From positions 4,471-68,470 of the forward strand of contig JAXJPR010000008.1 of NCBI GenBank assembly GCA_036311565.1: 64,000 nucleotides of DNA. The letters run 5' to 3'. The translations under genes and the position numbers were made by a program. The DNA comes from Fimousia sp036311565. Its GTDB lineage: Bacteria > Bacillota > Clostridia > Lachnospirales > Lachnospiraceae. The notes beneath the pieces are model-generated. The model was not told where the DNA came from. It saw nothing but the letters and a program-made list of their open reading frames with translations, and did no database searches. Position 1 is the first letter of the stretch, and each line of letters opens with the position of its first letter. Shown here in pieces: positions 1 to 9,448 of the stretch.

Positions 1-30
1 ATCGAACTCCAATCCCTGTTTTCTGAAATG

Positions 31-1002
31 TTAATCTTCTAATAAGCGCTCTGCTGTCAGACTGTCTGTAATAAGTACATTGACAAGACCGGTCTTTAAA
101 GCCACTTTTATTGCTTCAATTTTTTTTATTCCATGAACGATGCCAACTCTGGTAGGAATCTTTTTTAAATCATCCAGAGATAGACCAATGATTCTCTGGT
201 TAAATTCGCTGTCTATGGTATTGCCGTCTTTATCAAAAACACGCCCCATAATTTCTCCAACGCCGCCTTGTTTTTCTAAATTACGCAGCATCTGTGCTTT
301 GCCATCATCCAGACATCCGATGGCAGAATGTTCATTGAGTTCGCCGATTCCAATAAGTGCCACCTGACATTCTTTTGCTTTTTTTAAGGTGATGGCAATT
401 TGAGGTTCTTTTATCAGCAGCTTATAAAGCTCTGGATTTTCTACATACATTGGAGCAGGAAGACTATAGTTGATTCCACGAATCAGTTCTGCCAGTTTTG
501 AGGATAATAAACTAGAATAAGTCAGACGCAAAAAATCATGATCTTCAGAAGATGGAGAATTGGTTCCAAGAAAAGGAACGACTTGAGCACCTTTGATCTT
601 TAAAGTCTTTCCCAGATTTTCCTGTTCGAATACATCAATTAAATGCTTCATAGTACGTCCCCAGGTAAGTCCTATGATCATATCATTTTTTAATACACGT
701 GCCAGATAACGGGCCGCTGTTTTTGAAACTTCATGATTAGATTCGGAAGTGTTATTTACCAATGCAACACCAGCTTCTTTAATGTTGTATTTTTGCTCAA
801 TTTGTTTTTCAATTTCTACAGAGGATTCCGTAGGAAAATCAAAAACGATCTTGATATAACCTGCTCGTTTGGCAGAAGTCAGTGCACGGGAAACTGTTGT
901 TCTTGATATGTTTAACTTGGAGGCAATTAAGTCTTGTGACAATTCGTCACGGTAATACATATCGGCAACTTTCATTAAAAAGCGTTCATCTCGTCGTTTC
1001 AT
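31..1002 (-). CDS. SorC/DeoR-family sugar-binding transcriptional regulator
   Basis: A 323-residue protein with an N-terminal helix-turn-helix (about residues 15-50, with LSQDLIASKLNISRTTVSRAL) followed by a long SorC-type effector domain (about 60-320) that resembles sugar-isomerase folds (GLTWGRTM, IGIGELNEHSAIG). Members usually sense a phosphorylated sugar and regulate their own gene and a sugar-use operon. The start is supported by an AGGAGA ribosome site just upstream. It is transcribed away from glmM. An inverted repeat TGCACA-AA-TGTGCA lies between its promoter and start codon, which suggests autoregulation. The target operon may lie left of the window; the effector is unknown. Confidence 0.9.
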   Translation of the reverse strand: MKRRDERFLMKVADMYYRDELSQDLIASKLNISRTTVSRALTSAKRAGYIKIVFDFPTESSVEIEKQIEQKYNIKEAGVALVNNTSESNHEVSKTAARYLARVLKNDMIIGLTWGRTMKHLIDVFEQENLGKTLKIKGAQVVPFLGTNSPSSEDHDFLRLTYSSLLSSKLAELIRGINYSLPAPMYVENPELYKLLIKEPQIAITLKKAKECQVALIGIGELNEHSAIGCLDDGKAQMLRNLEKQGGVGEIMGRVFDKDGNTIDSEFNQRIIGLSLDDLKKIPTRVGIVHGIKKIEAIKVALKTGLVNVLITDSLTAERLLED

Positions 1003-1020
1003 AATGTCTCCTTTCTAAAG

Positions 1021-1034
1021 TGCACAAATGTGCA
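1021..1034. promoter_or_regulatory. Candidate operator of the SorC-type regulator
   Basis: A perfect 6-bp inverted repeat, TGCACA-AA-TGTGCA, sits 18 bp upstream of the regulator start codon and downstream of its predicted transcription start. This placement fits autorepression by road-block. That SorC-family proteins bind palindromic sites of this general type is known; binding here is inferred. Confidence 0.5.
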
Positions 1035-1058
1035 ATTATGAAAATATTTTCTAATCTT

Positions 1059-1087
1059 ATGATAAAATGAATTTTTTATGAAGTCAA
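1059..1087 (-). promoter_or_regulatory. Promoter of the SorC-type regulator
   Basis: Read on the minus strand, TTGACT (1087-1082) and TATCAT (1064-1059) are separated by 17 bp. It faces the glmM promoter, with only about 10 bp between the two -35 boxes. Confidence 0.6.
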
Positions 1088-1096
1088 GGATATCAA

Positions 1097-1125
1097 TTGA
1101 ACAAAAAATTGAATGATGATATAAT
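1097..1125 (+). promoter_or_regulatory. glmM promoter
   Basis: TTGAAC (1097-1102) and a perfect TATAAT (1120-1125) with a 17-bp spacer lie about 59 bp before the glmM start codon. Confidence 0.75.
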
Positions 1126-1183
1126 CTTTATGGTGATAACAGAAAAATTTTGAAAAAATTAGGAATGAAATGGAGATAGAGTA

Positions 1184-2533
1184 ATGGGAAAATATTTTGG
1201 AACAGATGGTTTTCGTGGAGAAGCAAATGTGAATTTGACAGTAGATCATGCCTATCAGGTAGGAAGATTTTTAGGATGGTATTTTAGCCGCGAAGATCAC
1301 AGAGCACAGGTAGTGATTGGAAAAGATACAAGAAGAAGCAGTTATATGTTTGAATATTCATTAGTAGCAGGGTTAACAGCTTCCGGTGCAGATGTTTACC
1401 TTCTTCATGTTACAACAACACCAAGTGTTTCCTATGTTGTAAGAACAGAAGGATTTGATTGTGGAATTATGATTTCTGCCAGCCACAATCCATATTATGA
1501 TAATGGAATCAAAATTATTAATGCAAAAGGCCATAAGATGGAAGCAGAAGTAGAAGAAAAGATTGAAGCTTATATCGATGGAGAATATGGAGAAATTCCA
1601 TTAGCGAAGAGAGAAAATATTGGGGCAACGACTGATTATTCTATGGGGCGTAATTTATACGTCGGTTATTTAATTTCGCTTGCAACACGTTCTTTTAAAA
1701 ATATGCGTGTGGGTCTGGACTGCTCTAACGGAAGTGCATATGCAATTGCCAAGAATGTATTTAATGCATTAGGAGCACATACTTATGTTATTAATAATAC
1801 ACCTGATGGAACAAATATTAATATGAACTGTGGTTCTACTCATATTGAAGTACTGCAGGAATTTGTAAAAGAGAATAAATTAGACGTAGGGTTTGCTTAT
1901 GATGGTGATGCAGACAGATGTATTGCTGTTGATGATAAAGGAAATATCGTAGACGGAGATTTGATTTTATATGCTTGTGGTACTTATATGAAAGACCAGG
2001 GCGCATTAAATAACAATACGATTGTTACTACTGTTATGTCTAATCTTGGACTTTATAAAGCCTTGGATGTGGCAGGAATCTCTTATGAAAAAACAGCGGT
2101 TGGTGATAAGTATGTAAATGAAAATATGACAGAACATGGACACAGTTTAGGTGGAGAACAGTCTGGACATATTATTTTTAGTAAGCATGCTACAACTGGC
2201 GATGGAATATTGACCTCCTTAAAGATTATGGAAGCTATGCTGGAACAAAAACAGCCATTAAGCAAGCTGGTCGAACCGGTGACCATTTATCCACAGTTAT
2301 TAAAAAATGTCAGAGTTAAAGATAAAAAAGCGGCACAGGAAGATCCAGATGTAGTAGCAGCAGTAAAAGCAGTAGAAGAAGCTTTAGGCGAAGATGGAAG
2401 AATTTTGGTAAGACAAAGTGGTACAGAACCTTTGATTCGTGTAATGGTAGAAGCTGAAACAGATGATATTTGCTTAAAATATGTGGATCAGGTAGTAAAA
2501 GTTTTGATTGCAAATGGACATGTAGTAGAATAA
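1184..2533 (+). CDS. glmM: Phosphoglucosamine mutase GlmM
   Basis: The 449-residue length is typical of GlmM. It interconverts glucosamine-6-phosphate and glucosamine-1-phosphate on the way to UDP-GlcNAc for peptidoglycan. Hallmarks are the N-terminal KYFGTDGFRGEAN, the phosphoserine loop SASHNPYYDNGIK (about residues 100-112), the metal loop DGDADRC (about 240), the sugar loop GGEQSGH (about 325) and the C-terminal phosphate-binding RQSGTEPLIRVM (about 407). A GGAGAT ribosome site and its own 17-bp-spaced promoter precede it. A phosphomannomutase role cannot be fully excluded, but the motifs favour GlmM. It probably leads into the priA operon, since no terminator follows. Confidence 0.92.
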   Translation: MGKYFGTDGFRGEANVNLTVDHAYQVGRFLGWYFSREDHRAQVVIGKDTRRSSYMFEYSLVAGLTASGADVYLLHVTTTPSVSYVVRTEGFDCGIMISASHNPYYDNGIKIINAKGHKMEAEVEEKIEAYIDGEYGEIPLAKRENIGATTDYSMGRNLYVGYLISLATRSFKNMRVGLDCSNGSAYAIAKNVFNALGAHTYVINNTPDGTNINMNCGSTHIEVLQEFVKENKLDVGFAYDGDADRCIAVDDKGNIVDGDLILYACGTYMKDQGALNNNTIVTTVMSNLGLYKALDVAGISYEKTAVGDKYVNENMTEHGHSLGGEQSGHIIFSKHATTGDGILTSLKIMEAMLEQKQPLSKLVEPVTIYPQLLKNVRVKDKKAAQEDPDVVAAVKAVEEALGEDGRILVRQSGTEPLIRVMVEAETDDICLKYVDQVVKVLIANGHVVE

Positions 2534-2591
2534 TTGGAGGATTGGTCAATTTTGAATCTTCTGGCAGATTTTATAAATTAACAGGAGCAAA

Positions 2592-4838
2592 ATGATGTCA
2601 AAATTATATGCGGATATAATTATAAATATTTCACACGAGGCACTTGATAAGGTATTTCAATATGAAGTGCCTCTTCCTTTGTGTGGAGATATTCAGATTG
2701 GAATGCAGGTGGTTGTTCCGTTTGGAAGATGGAATAACGAGCAGACCGGATATGTAGTGCGGCTTTCTCATGAAGCAGATTATGAAGAAGAGAAAATAAA
2801 ACAAATTATCCGGGTTTCAAAAGAGGGAGTATCTATTGAAGGAAAGATGGTGAAGTTAGCCTACTGGATTCGGGAACAATATGGCTCCACGATGATTCAG
2901 GCACTTCGCACGGTAATACCAGCCTCACAGAAAGTAGAAAGAAAACAGGAAAAAATTATAAAACGTTTCATACCAAAAGAGCAGATAGAAGTAGTCTTAG
3001 AAATTGCAAAGAAGAAAAAGAGAAAAGCACAGGTACGATTATTGGAAGAATTACTGGAACAACCGGTGCTTTCCTGGGAAATCGTGACGAAAAAATTAAA
3101 AATATCAAAATCTACATTGGACCGGATGATAGAACAGGGGATCATAACGGTAGAACGAAAAAGTCTATATCGAAATCCAATTACATTTACAGAAGAAATG
3201 AAAGAACCCAAGAGGTTAAATCCAGAACAGGAAGCATTGGCCAGTCAGTTCAGACAGGAGTATCAAAACCAAAAGTATCAGACATATTTACTTCATGGAG
3301 TAACAGGAAGCGGTAAGACGGAAGTTTATATGGCTGCCATAGAGACTGTTTTAGCCGAAGGGAAACAGGCGATTGTACTGATACCAGAAATTGCTCTTAC
3401 GTATCAAACAGTAAAGCGATTTTATCAACGTTTTGGCAGCCGAGTATCGATTATGAATTCAAAACTATCCCAAGGGGAACGGTATGATCAAATGCTTCGT
3501 GCCAGAGATGGTGAAGTGGATATTATGATAGGTCCGAGATCTGCTCTGTTTACTCCATTTCAGAATCTTGGTCTGATTGTCATTGACGAAGAACATGAAA
3601 ACAGCTATAAAAGTGAAAGTGTGCCCAAATATCATGCACGGGAGACAGCGATTGCCCGTGGCAAAATGGAAGGAGCTTCTGTAATTTTAGGTTCGGCTAC
3701 ACCGAGTATTGAATCTTATAGGAATGCGCAGAATGGAAACTATGTTCTTTGGAAACTTCATAACCGGGCTAAAAAGGGAAGTAGGATGGCAAGGGTTCAT
3801 ATCGAGGATTTACGGGAAGAATTAAAGGCAGGAAATCGCAGCCTATTCAGTAGAAAATTAAGAGATATGATGCAGGATAGGCTTGAGAAAGGACAGCAGA
3901 TCATGCTGTTTTTAAATCGTCGCGGCTATGCTGGATTTGTTTCTTGCAGAAGCTGTGGGGAAGCATTAAAATGTCCTCATTGTGATGTATCCCTGACTGC
4001 CCATAAAGGGCAGAAGCTGGTCTGTCATTATTGTGGTTATCAGATTCCAATTCCAAAGTATTGTCCGAAATGTCAAAGTCCATACATTGGTACCTTTGGG
4101 ACAGGAACGCAAAAGGTAGAGGTCATGGTAAAAAAGGAGTTTCCACAGGCGAAAGTACTTCGCATGGATATGGATACGACCCGTAAAAAACACAGTTATG
4201 AAGAAATATTATCTGCTTTTTCTAATGGAGAAGCTGATATTTTAATTGGAACGCAGATGATTGTAAAAGGACATGATTTTTCTAATACTACACTGGTAGG
4301 AATTCTGGCTGCAGATATGTCTTTGTATGCCAGTGATTTTCGTGCCAGTGAAAGAACATTTCAATTATTGACACAAGCAGCTGGAAGGGCCGGAAGAGGA
4401 GAACTGGCAGGGGATGTAGTAATTCAGACGTATAATCCACAGCATTATAGCATTACAGCAGCAGCTGCTCAGGATTATGATATGTTTTATCAGCAGGAAA
4501 TGGCGTACCGGGATATATTAAGCTATCCCCCAGTCTGTCAGATGATGGTAGTATTTATTGGATGTGACCAGCTGGATGTGGGGGAAGCAGCAGCAAATAT
4601 GCTTGGACAAGAAATAAGAAAACATTATTTTGAAGCAGATGGATATTTCATCATTGGTCCAAGTAAGGCTGCCATTACAAAAATTAAAGATATTTATCGG
4701 TATGTGATTTATATAAAGCATCAGGAATATAGAGCATTAGTAACCCTAAAAAATCATTTGGAACAGTATATGAATGATAAGGGAATTTTTGAAAAAGCGC
4801 TTGTTTCCTTTGACTTTAACCCTATGATTGGTTATTAA
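2592..4838 (+). CDS. priA: Primosomal helicase PriA (replication restart)
   Basis: A 748-residue superfamily 2 DNA helicase that reloads the replisome at stalled forks. It has an N-terminal fork-binding domain (about 1-200), Walker A GVTGSGKTEVY (about 237-247), the DEEH box in VIDEEHENSYKSE, and eight cysteines in CxxC pairs (about 453-495: CRSC, CPHC, CHYC, CPKC) forming the zinc-binding insert. Helicase motif GTQMIVKGHDF and the arginine-rich QAAGRAGRG follow. The AGGAG ribosome site suits either ATG 2592 or the next codon, ATG 2595. It is followed closely by def and fmt, the usual clostridial order. Confidence 0.96.
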   Translation: MMSKLYADIIINISHEALDKVFQYEVPLPLCGDIQIGMQVVVPFGRWNNEQTGYVVRLSHEADYEEEKIKQIIRVSKEGVSIEGKMVKLAYWIREQYGSTMIQALRTVIPASQKVERKQEKIIKRFIPKEQIEVVLEIAKKKKRKAQVRLLEELLEQPVLSWEIVTKKLKISKSTLDRMIEQGIITVERKSLYRNPITFTEEMKEPKRLNPEQEALASQFRQEYQNQKYQTYLLHGVTGSGKTEVYMAAIETVLAEGKQAIVLIPEIALTYQTVKRFYQRFGSRVSIMNSKLSQGERYDQMLRARDGEVDIMIGPRSALFTPFQNLGLIVIDEEHENSYKSESVPKYHARETAIARGKMEGASVILGSATPSIESYRNAQNGNYVLWKLHNRAKKGSRMARVHIEDLREELKAGNRSLFSRKLRDMMQDRLEKGQQIMLFLNRRGYAGFVSCRSCGEALKCPHCDVSLTAHKGQKLVCHYCGYQIPIPKYCPKCQSPYIGTFGTGTQKVEVMVKKEFPQAKVLRMDMDTTRKKHSYEEILSAFSNGEADILIGTQMIVKGHDFSNTTLVGILAADMSLYASDFRASERTFQLLTQAAGRAGRGELAGDVVIQTYNPQHYSITAAAAQDYDMFYQQEMAYRDILSYPPVCQMMVVFIGCDQLDVGEAAANMLGQEIRKHYFEADGYFIIGPSKAAITKIKDIYRYVIYIKHQEYRALVTLKNHLEQYMNDKGIFEKALVSFDFNPMIGY

Positions 4839-4842
4839 TTTG

Positions 4843-4851
4843 TGGTATGAT
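4843..4851 (+). promoter_or_regulatory. Possible extended -10 promoter before def
   Basis: TGG-TATGAT immediately after the priA stop codon has the extended -10 form, but no -35 box at proper spacing was found. It may give an internal start for the def-to-thiN operon. Confidence 0.3.
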
Positions 4852-4890
4852 AAATTAGACTAAGACTAAAAAATGGAAGGAAAGATAGAA

Positions 4891-5376
4891 ATGGCAATTA
4901 GAAATATTCGCGAAATGGGCGATGATATCTTAAGAAAGAAATCAAAGCCAGTAAAAGAAGTAACAGAAAGAATTCGTGTTATGATTGATGATATGTATGA
5001 AACTATGTATGAAGCAATGGGAGTGGGACTTGCAGCTCCTCAGATTGGAATTTTAAAAAGAATTGTTGTCATTGATGTTGGAGATGGTAACCAGTATACA
5101 TTAATTAATCCAGTGATTATCCAAAAAGATGGAACCCAGACAGGTGATGAAGGATGTTTAAGCGTTCCAAATAAAGTTGCAACAGTGACCCGTCCAAATC
5201 ATGTTGTTTGCGAAGCATTCAATGAAGATATGGAACCAATCCGTGTAGAAGGCGAAGGATTATTAGCAAGAGCTATTTGTCACGAATGTGATCATTTAGA
5301 TGGCGTGTTGTATCCAGATGTTGCAGACGGACCTCTTATGGATGTATCCGAATTGGAAGAAGAGATAGAAGAATAG
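4891..5376 (+). CDS. def: Peptide deformylase
   Basis: This removes the formyl group from nascent protein N termini. The three metal/catalytic motifs are all present: GVGLAAPQIG, EGCLSVP and HECDHLDGVL (HExxH). The start is set at ATG 4891, giving 161 residues and the normal MAIRNIRE beginning, because GGAAGG (4875-4880) lies 10 nt before it; the in-frame ATG at 4873 has no ribosome site. The stop codon overlaps the fmt ribosome site, so def and fmt, which carry out opposite formylation steps, are tightly coupled. Confidence 0.95.
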   Translation: MAIRNIREMGDDILRKKSKPVKEVTERIRVMIDDMYETMYEAMGVGLAAPQIGILKRIVVIDVGDGNQYTLINPVIIQKDGTQTGDEGCLSVPNKVATVTRPNHVVCEAFNEDMEPIRVEGEGLLARAICHECDHLDGVLYPDVADGPLMDVSELEEEIEE

Positions 5377-5386
5377 GAGGCTGCCA

Positions 5387-6316
5387 GTGAGAGTCGTATT
5401 TATGGGGACGCCTGATTTTTCAGTTCCAACGCTTCAGGCAATGATTGATCACCATGATGTGATTGCAGTGGTGACACAGCCGGACAAGCCAAAGGGAAGA
5501 GGAAAAGCCATGGCATATCCTCCAGTAAAAGAAAAAGCATTGGAATATGATATTCCGGTCTATCAACCAGTAAAAGCAAGAGATCCGGAATTTATTAAAA
5601 TATTAAAAGAGCTTGCGCCAGATGTTATTGTAGTGGTCGCGTTTGGACAGATTCTGCCAAAAGAAATTTTAGAAATTCCAACATATGGATGTATTAATGG
5701 ACATGCATCTCTTTTACCTATGTATCGTGGAGCAGGTCCGATCCAGTGGGTAGTGATCGATGGTGAAAAAGAAACGGGAATTACGACCATGCGTATGGAT
5801 GAAGGACTGGATACAGGCGATATGATTGAAAAAGCAATCATACCGATTGAACCAAAAGAAACAGGGGGAAGCCTTCATGACAAACTTATGCTCCTGAGTG
5901 GCCAGTTAATGGTATCAACTTTGAAAAAGTTAGAACAGAAGACTGCAGTGTTTACCCCTCAGGGAGATGGAAAGACCTGTTATGCCAAAATGCTGGATAA
6001 AAAGATGGGAAATATTGATTTTACAAAGCCGGCTATCCAGATTGAACGTTTGATCCGTGGATTAAATCCATGGCCAAGTGCCTATACTAAATATCAGGGA
6101 AAAACGATGAAGATCTGGGATGCAGATGTTGTAGATGGAATAAGTGATGCGAAACCAGGAACGGTTATTGCCGTAACGAAAAACACAATTGTGGTACAGA
6201 CGGGAGAAGGTGCTTTGGCGTTAAATGAAATTCAACTTGCTGGAAAAAAACGAATGAAAACGCAGGCCTTTCTTTTGGGATATCAGGTATCAGTAGGAAG
6301 CAGATTAGGTGAATAA
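5387..6316 (+). CDS. fmt: Methionyl-tRNA formyltransferase
   Basis: A 309-residue enzyme that formylates Met-tRNAfMet using 10-formyl-tetrahydrofolate. The N-terminal MRVVFMGTPDFSVP, the catalytic stretch GCINGHASLLPMYRGAGPI (Asn/His) and GITTMRMDEGLDTGDM are diagnostic; the C-terminal OB-like tRNA-binding domain starts near residue 205. The start is GTG 5387, preceded by a full AGGAGG at 5375-5380. It ends 1 bp before the preferred rsmB start (TAATATG). Confidence 0.96.
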   Translation: MRVVFMGTPDFSVPTLQAMIDHHDVIAVVTQPDKPKGRGKAMAYPPVKEKALEYDIPVYQPVKARDPEFIKILKELAPDVIVVVAFGQILPKEILEIPTYGCINGHASLLPMYRGAGPIQWVVIDGEKETGITTMRMDEGLDTGDMIEKAIIPIEPKETGGSLHDKLMLLSGQLMVSTLKKLEQKTAVFTPQGDGKTCYAKMLDKKMGNIDFTKPAIQIERLIRGLNPWPSAYTKYQGKTMKIWDADVVDGISDAKPGTVIAVTKNTIVVQTGEGALALNEIQLAGKKRMKTQAFLLGYQVSVGSRLGE

Positions 6317-6317
6317 T

Positions 6318-7676
6318 ATGAGCCAGACAAGAGAGCTTGCATTGGATATTTTAATCGATATTGACAAAAAGAAAAGTTTCAGTCATTTGGCACTTTCCGA
6401 TACCCTTAAGAACTATCAGTTTATGGAAAAACAAGATCGTGCCTTTTTGACCAGATTGTGTCAGGGAACGATTGAAAATCAATTGCAGATCGATTATATC
6501 ATTAATCAATTTTCAAAAGTAAAAATCAATAAATGCAAACCAGTAATCAGAGCGATTCTCCGTATGGGAGTGTATCAGCTGAAATTTATGGATCATGTAC
6601 CAGATTCAGCTGTTTGTAATGAAGCAGTAAAACTGGCAAAAAAAAGAGGTTTTAAAAACTTAGCAGGTTTTGTCAATGGCGTACTTCGCAATATTACAAG
6701 AAATTTAGGTAATATTGCATATCCAGATAAGGAAAAAGAGCCGGTAAAAGCATTGTCAGTTCATTACTCTATGCCGGAATGGCTGGTCAAAGACTTTTTA
6801 AAGGAATATGATTCTTCTACAGTCCAAAAGATTTTTGAAAGCTTTCTAAAAGTATCAAAAACAACCATTCGGGTACAGCTAAGTAATGGAAATTTAGAAG
6901 AATTAAAAGAATCACTTGAGTGTCAAAAGGTCTGTGTCCGCCAGGGGGCTTTTATGGAAGAAGCATTGCAGATTTCAGAATATGATTATCTGGAAGAATT
7001 GGATGCATTTGCGGAAGGCAGATTTCAGGTTCAGGATGAGAGTTCCATGTTAGTTGCAAAACTTGCGGATCCAAAAGAAGGAATGGTCATTGTAGATGTG
7101 TGCAGTGCACCAGGAGGTAAAAGTCTTCATGTCGCAGACAAGCTTAGAGGAACTGGAAGGGTAATATCTAGAGATTTGACTCAATATAAAGCAGATTTGA
7201 TTGAAGAAAACAGAGAGCGTCTTTTGTGTTCAAATATGGAAGTGCAGGTATTTGACGCGTTAGAACTGGATGAAGAACTGATAGGAAAAGCAGACATTGT
7301 AATTGCAGATCTTCCATGCTCCGGTCTTGGAATTATTGGACGAAAGAATGATATTAAATATAATGCTTCTAAGAAAAATATTTTAGAATTAGCAAAACTC
7401 CAAAAGCAGATATTAACGGTGGTCGTCCAATATTTAAAACCAGATGGAATATTGATGTTCAGCACATGTACCATGCGTAGAGAAGAAAATTTAGACAATG
7501 TGCAGTGGATGAAAGAATATCTTAACATGGAAACGGTTGGATTTGAGAAGCTTATGCCGGAAAGATTATCCATTGAGACAGCAAAAGAAGGATATATCCA
7601 GCTGATACCTGGAATTCATCCGTGTGATGGATTTTTCATTGCAAAATTAAGGAGAAAATCAAATGCCAGACATTAA
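6318..7676 (+). CDS. rsmB: 16S rRNA m5C967 methyltransferase RsmB
   Basis: A 452-residue protein with an N-terminal NusB-like RNA-binding domain (about 1-140) and a C-terminal SAM-dependent RNA m5C methyltransferase domain (DVCSAPGGKSLH for SAM, ADLPCSGLG, and the catalytic Cys in STCTMRREEN). I chose ATG 6318 because AGGTGA lies about 6 nt upstream; the in-frame GTG 6309 would add three residues and overlap fmt. Its last 14 bp overlap rlmN, which indicates translational coupling of two rRNA methyltransferases. Confidence 0.94.
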   Translation: MSQTRELALDILIDIDKKKSFSHLALSDTLKNYQFMEKQDRAFLTRLCQGTIENQLQIDYIINQFSKVKINKCKPVIRAILRMGVYQLKFMDHVPDSAVCNEAVKLAKKRGFKNLAGFVNGVLRNITRNLGNIAYPDKEKEPVKALSVHYSMPEWLVKDFLKEYDSSTVQKIFESFLKVSKTTIRVQLSNGNLEELKESLECQKVCVRQGAFMEEALQISEYDYLEELDAFAEGRFQVQDESSMLVAKLADPKEGMVIVDVCSAPGGKSLHVADKLRGTGRVISRDLTQYKADLIEENRERLLCSNMEVQVFDALELDEELIGKADIVIADLPCSGLGIIGRKNDIKYNASKKNILELAKLQKQILTVVVQYLKPDGILMFSTCTMRREENLDNVQWMKEYLNMETVGFEKLMPERLSIETAKEGYIQLIPGIHPCDGFFIAKLRRKSNARH

Positions 7677-8700
7677 ATCTATGACACTAAGGGAATTAGA
7701 AGAATATGTTGAATCCATAGGAGAAAAGAAGTTCCGAGGGAAACAGCTTTATGAATGGATGCATAAAAAAACAGTACGCAATCTGGATGATATGACGAAT
7801 GTGTCAAAAGGATTGAAACAAAAAATACGGGAAGATGCAGGCATGCTCTCCGTAAAAGAGGTAGAACGACTGACTTCTAAAATAGATGGAACTGCTAAAT
7901 TTTTGTTTGAACTTCATGACGGAACTATCATCGAGAGTGTATTAATGAAGTATAAACATGGAAATTCGGTCTGTATTTCTTCTCAGGTGGGGTGCCGGAT
8001 GGGATGCCGGTTCTGTGCTTCAACCATTGGAGGATTAACAAGGTGTTTAGAGCCGTCTGAAATGCTGGATCAGATTTATCATATTCAGCATGTAACTGGA
8101 GAGAGAGTTTCTAACGTAGTCGTAATGGGGACCGGAGAGCCATTTGATAACTTTGACAATTTGCTTCGTTTTTTAGAATTGCTGACAGATGAAAATGGCT
8201 TACATATCAGCCAGAGAAATATTACTGTTTCTACCTGTGGAATTGTACCGAAAATTTATGAACTGGCAGAAAAAAAGCTACAGATTACATTAGCGATTTC
8301 CCTGCATTCTCCAAATGACGAAATGCGCTGTGGTCTGATGCCAATTGCCAATCAATATTCTATTCAGGAGATTATGGAGGCGTGTGATGCATATATTCAG
8401 GCAACCAATCGGAGGATTACCTTTGAGTACAGCCTGGTAAGAGGTGTGAATGACAGACCAGAACATGCCAAAATGCTAGTTGGCCTGTTAAAAGGAAAAT
8501 TATGTCATGTGAATTTGATTCCAGTCAATCCAATTGATGAAAGAGATTATGAGCAGTCGACCAAAGATTCGATTTATGAATTTCAACATCTATTGGAGAA
8601 ACATCATATTCGGGCAACAGTCCGAAGAGAAATGGGAAGAGATATTAATGCTGCCTGCGGACAGCTGAGAAAACGCTATGCCGAGCAGAAAGGGTTATAG
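7663..8700 (+). CDS. rlmN: Dual-specificity RNA methyltransferase RlmN
   Basis: A 345-residue radical-SAM enzyme that methylates C2 of A2503 in 23S rRNA and A37 of some tRNAs. The CxxxCxxC cluster motif is CRMGCRFC (Cys111, Cys115, Cys118). The GTGEPFDN motif and the C-terminal cysteine in INAACGQLRKRY, used as the methyl-carrying residue, are also present. It starts inside the end of rsmB with an AAGGAG site and stops 1 bp before the PP2C gene. Confidence 0.96.
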   Translation: MPDIKSMTLRELEEYVESIGEKKFRGKQLYEWMHKKTVRNLDDMTNVSKGLKQKIREDAGMLSVKEVERLTSKIDGTAKFLFELHDGTIIESVLMKYKHGNSVCISSQVGCRMGCRFCASTIGGLTRCLEPSEMLDQIYHIQHVTGERVSNVVVMGTGEPFDNFDNLLRFLELLTDENGLHISQRNITVSTCGIVPKIYELAEKKLQITLAISLHSPNDEMRCGLMPIANQYSIQEIMEACDAYIQATNRRITFEYSLVRGVNDRPEHAKMLVGLLKGKLCHVNLIPVNPIDERDYEQSTKDSIYEFQHLLEKHHIRATVRREMGRDINAACGQLRKRYAEQKGL

Positions 8701-8701
8701 T

Positions 8702-9448
8702 ATGAAATCTTATGGAAAAAAAGATATTGGATGCATCAGAACAGAAAATCAGGATTATATTTTCTATACAGATGAACCGATTGGAATGTTAAAAAATTTG
8801 TATATTGTTGCAGATGGGATGGGCGGACATAATGCCGGGGCCTATGCTTCAAAATTTGTAACTGAACAGATGGTAGAAAATGCAAGAAAATCAAAAGGTT
8901 GGGATGTTGTTGCATTTTTAGAAAATGTATTAAAACAGTTGAATTATGAGCTTCTTCAAAAAGGAGCCAGAGAAGAAGCATATGCAGGAATGGGAACAAC
9001 AACAGTAGCAGCATCAGAAAAAGAAGGAATTTTATATGTCGTGAATGTTGGAGACAGCCGTCTTTACCATATCCACAACCAGGAAATTAAGCAGATTACC
9101 GTAGATCATTCTTATGTACAAGAATTGATTTCTGCGGGAGTCATTGATAAAGAGGATGGAAGAAACCATCCAAATAAAAATATGATTACAAGAGCCATAG
9201 GGGCTCCGCAATCTCTCAATGTAGACCATTTTATTGTACCATTGCAAGAGGGAGATTATGTTTTATTATGTTCCGATGGCCTGCATGGAATGCTGGAAGA
9301 TCAGGAAATTAGAGATATTGTGCTTGGAGCAGGCACTGTGGAAGAAAAAACAAATGAATTAATTGAACGTGCAAAACAGAAAGGCGGCAAGGATAATATT
9401 GCGGTTATTCTGACAAGGATGGGAAACCGAGGTGATAAAGTATGCTAG
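8702..9448 (+). CDS. prpC: PP2C-family protein Ser/Thr phosphatase (PrpC/Stp type)
   Basis: A 248-residue cytosolic phosphatase that opposes the kinase encoded next to it. PP2C metal-binding motifs are visible: IRTENQD, VADGMGGHNAG, GTTTVAA, NVGDSRLY, LLCSDGLHGML and the C-terminal GGKDNIAVIL. The start is ATG 8702, 1 bp after the rlmN stop; the upstream in-frame ATG lies inside rlmN and adds non-conserved residues. The last 7 bp overlap prkC, so phosphatase and kinase are made together. Confidence 0.94.
   Translation: MKSYGKKDIGCIRTENQDYIFYTDEPIGMLKNLYIVADGMGGHNAGAYASKFVTEQMVENARKSKGWDVVAFLENVLKQLNYELLQKGAREEAYAGMGTTTVAASEKEGILYVVNVGDSRLYHIHNQEIKQITVDHSYVQELISAGVIDKEDGRNHPNKNMITRAIGAPQSLNVDHFIVPLQEGDYVLLCSDGLHGMLEDQEIRDIVLGAGTVEEKTNELIERAKQKGGKDNIAVILTRMGNRGDKVC

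Noticed and set aside
2534..2591. Nine-codon frame beginning TTG after glmM, with GGAGG upstream
   Set aside because: Spacing is poor, the peptide is tiny and no attenuator follows, so a leader peptide is not supported.
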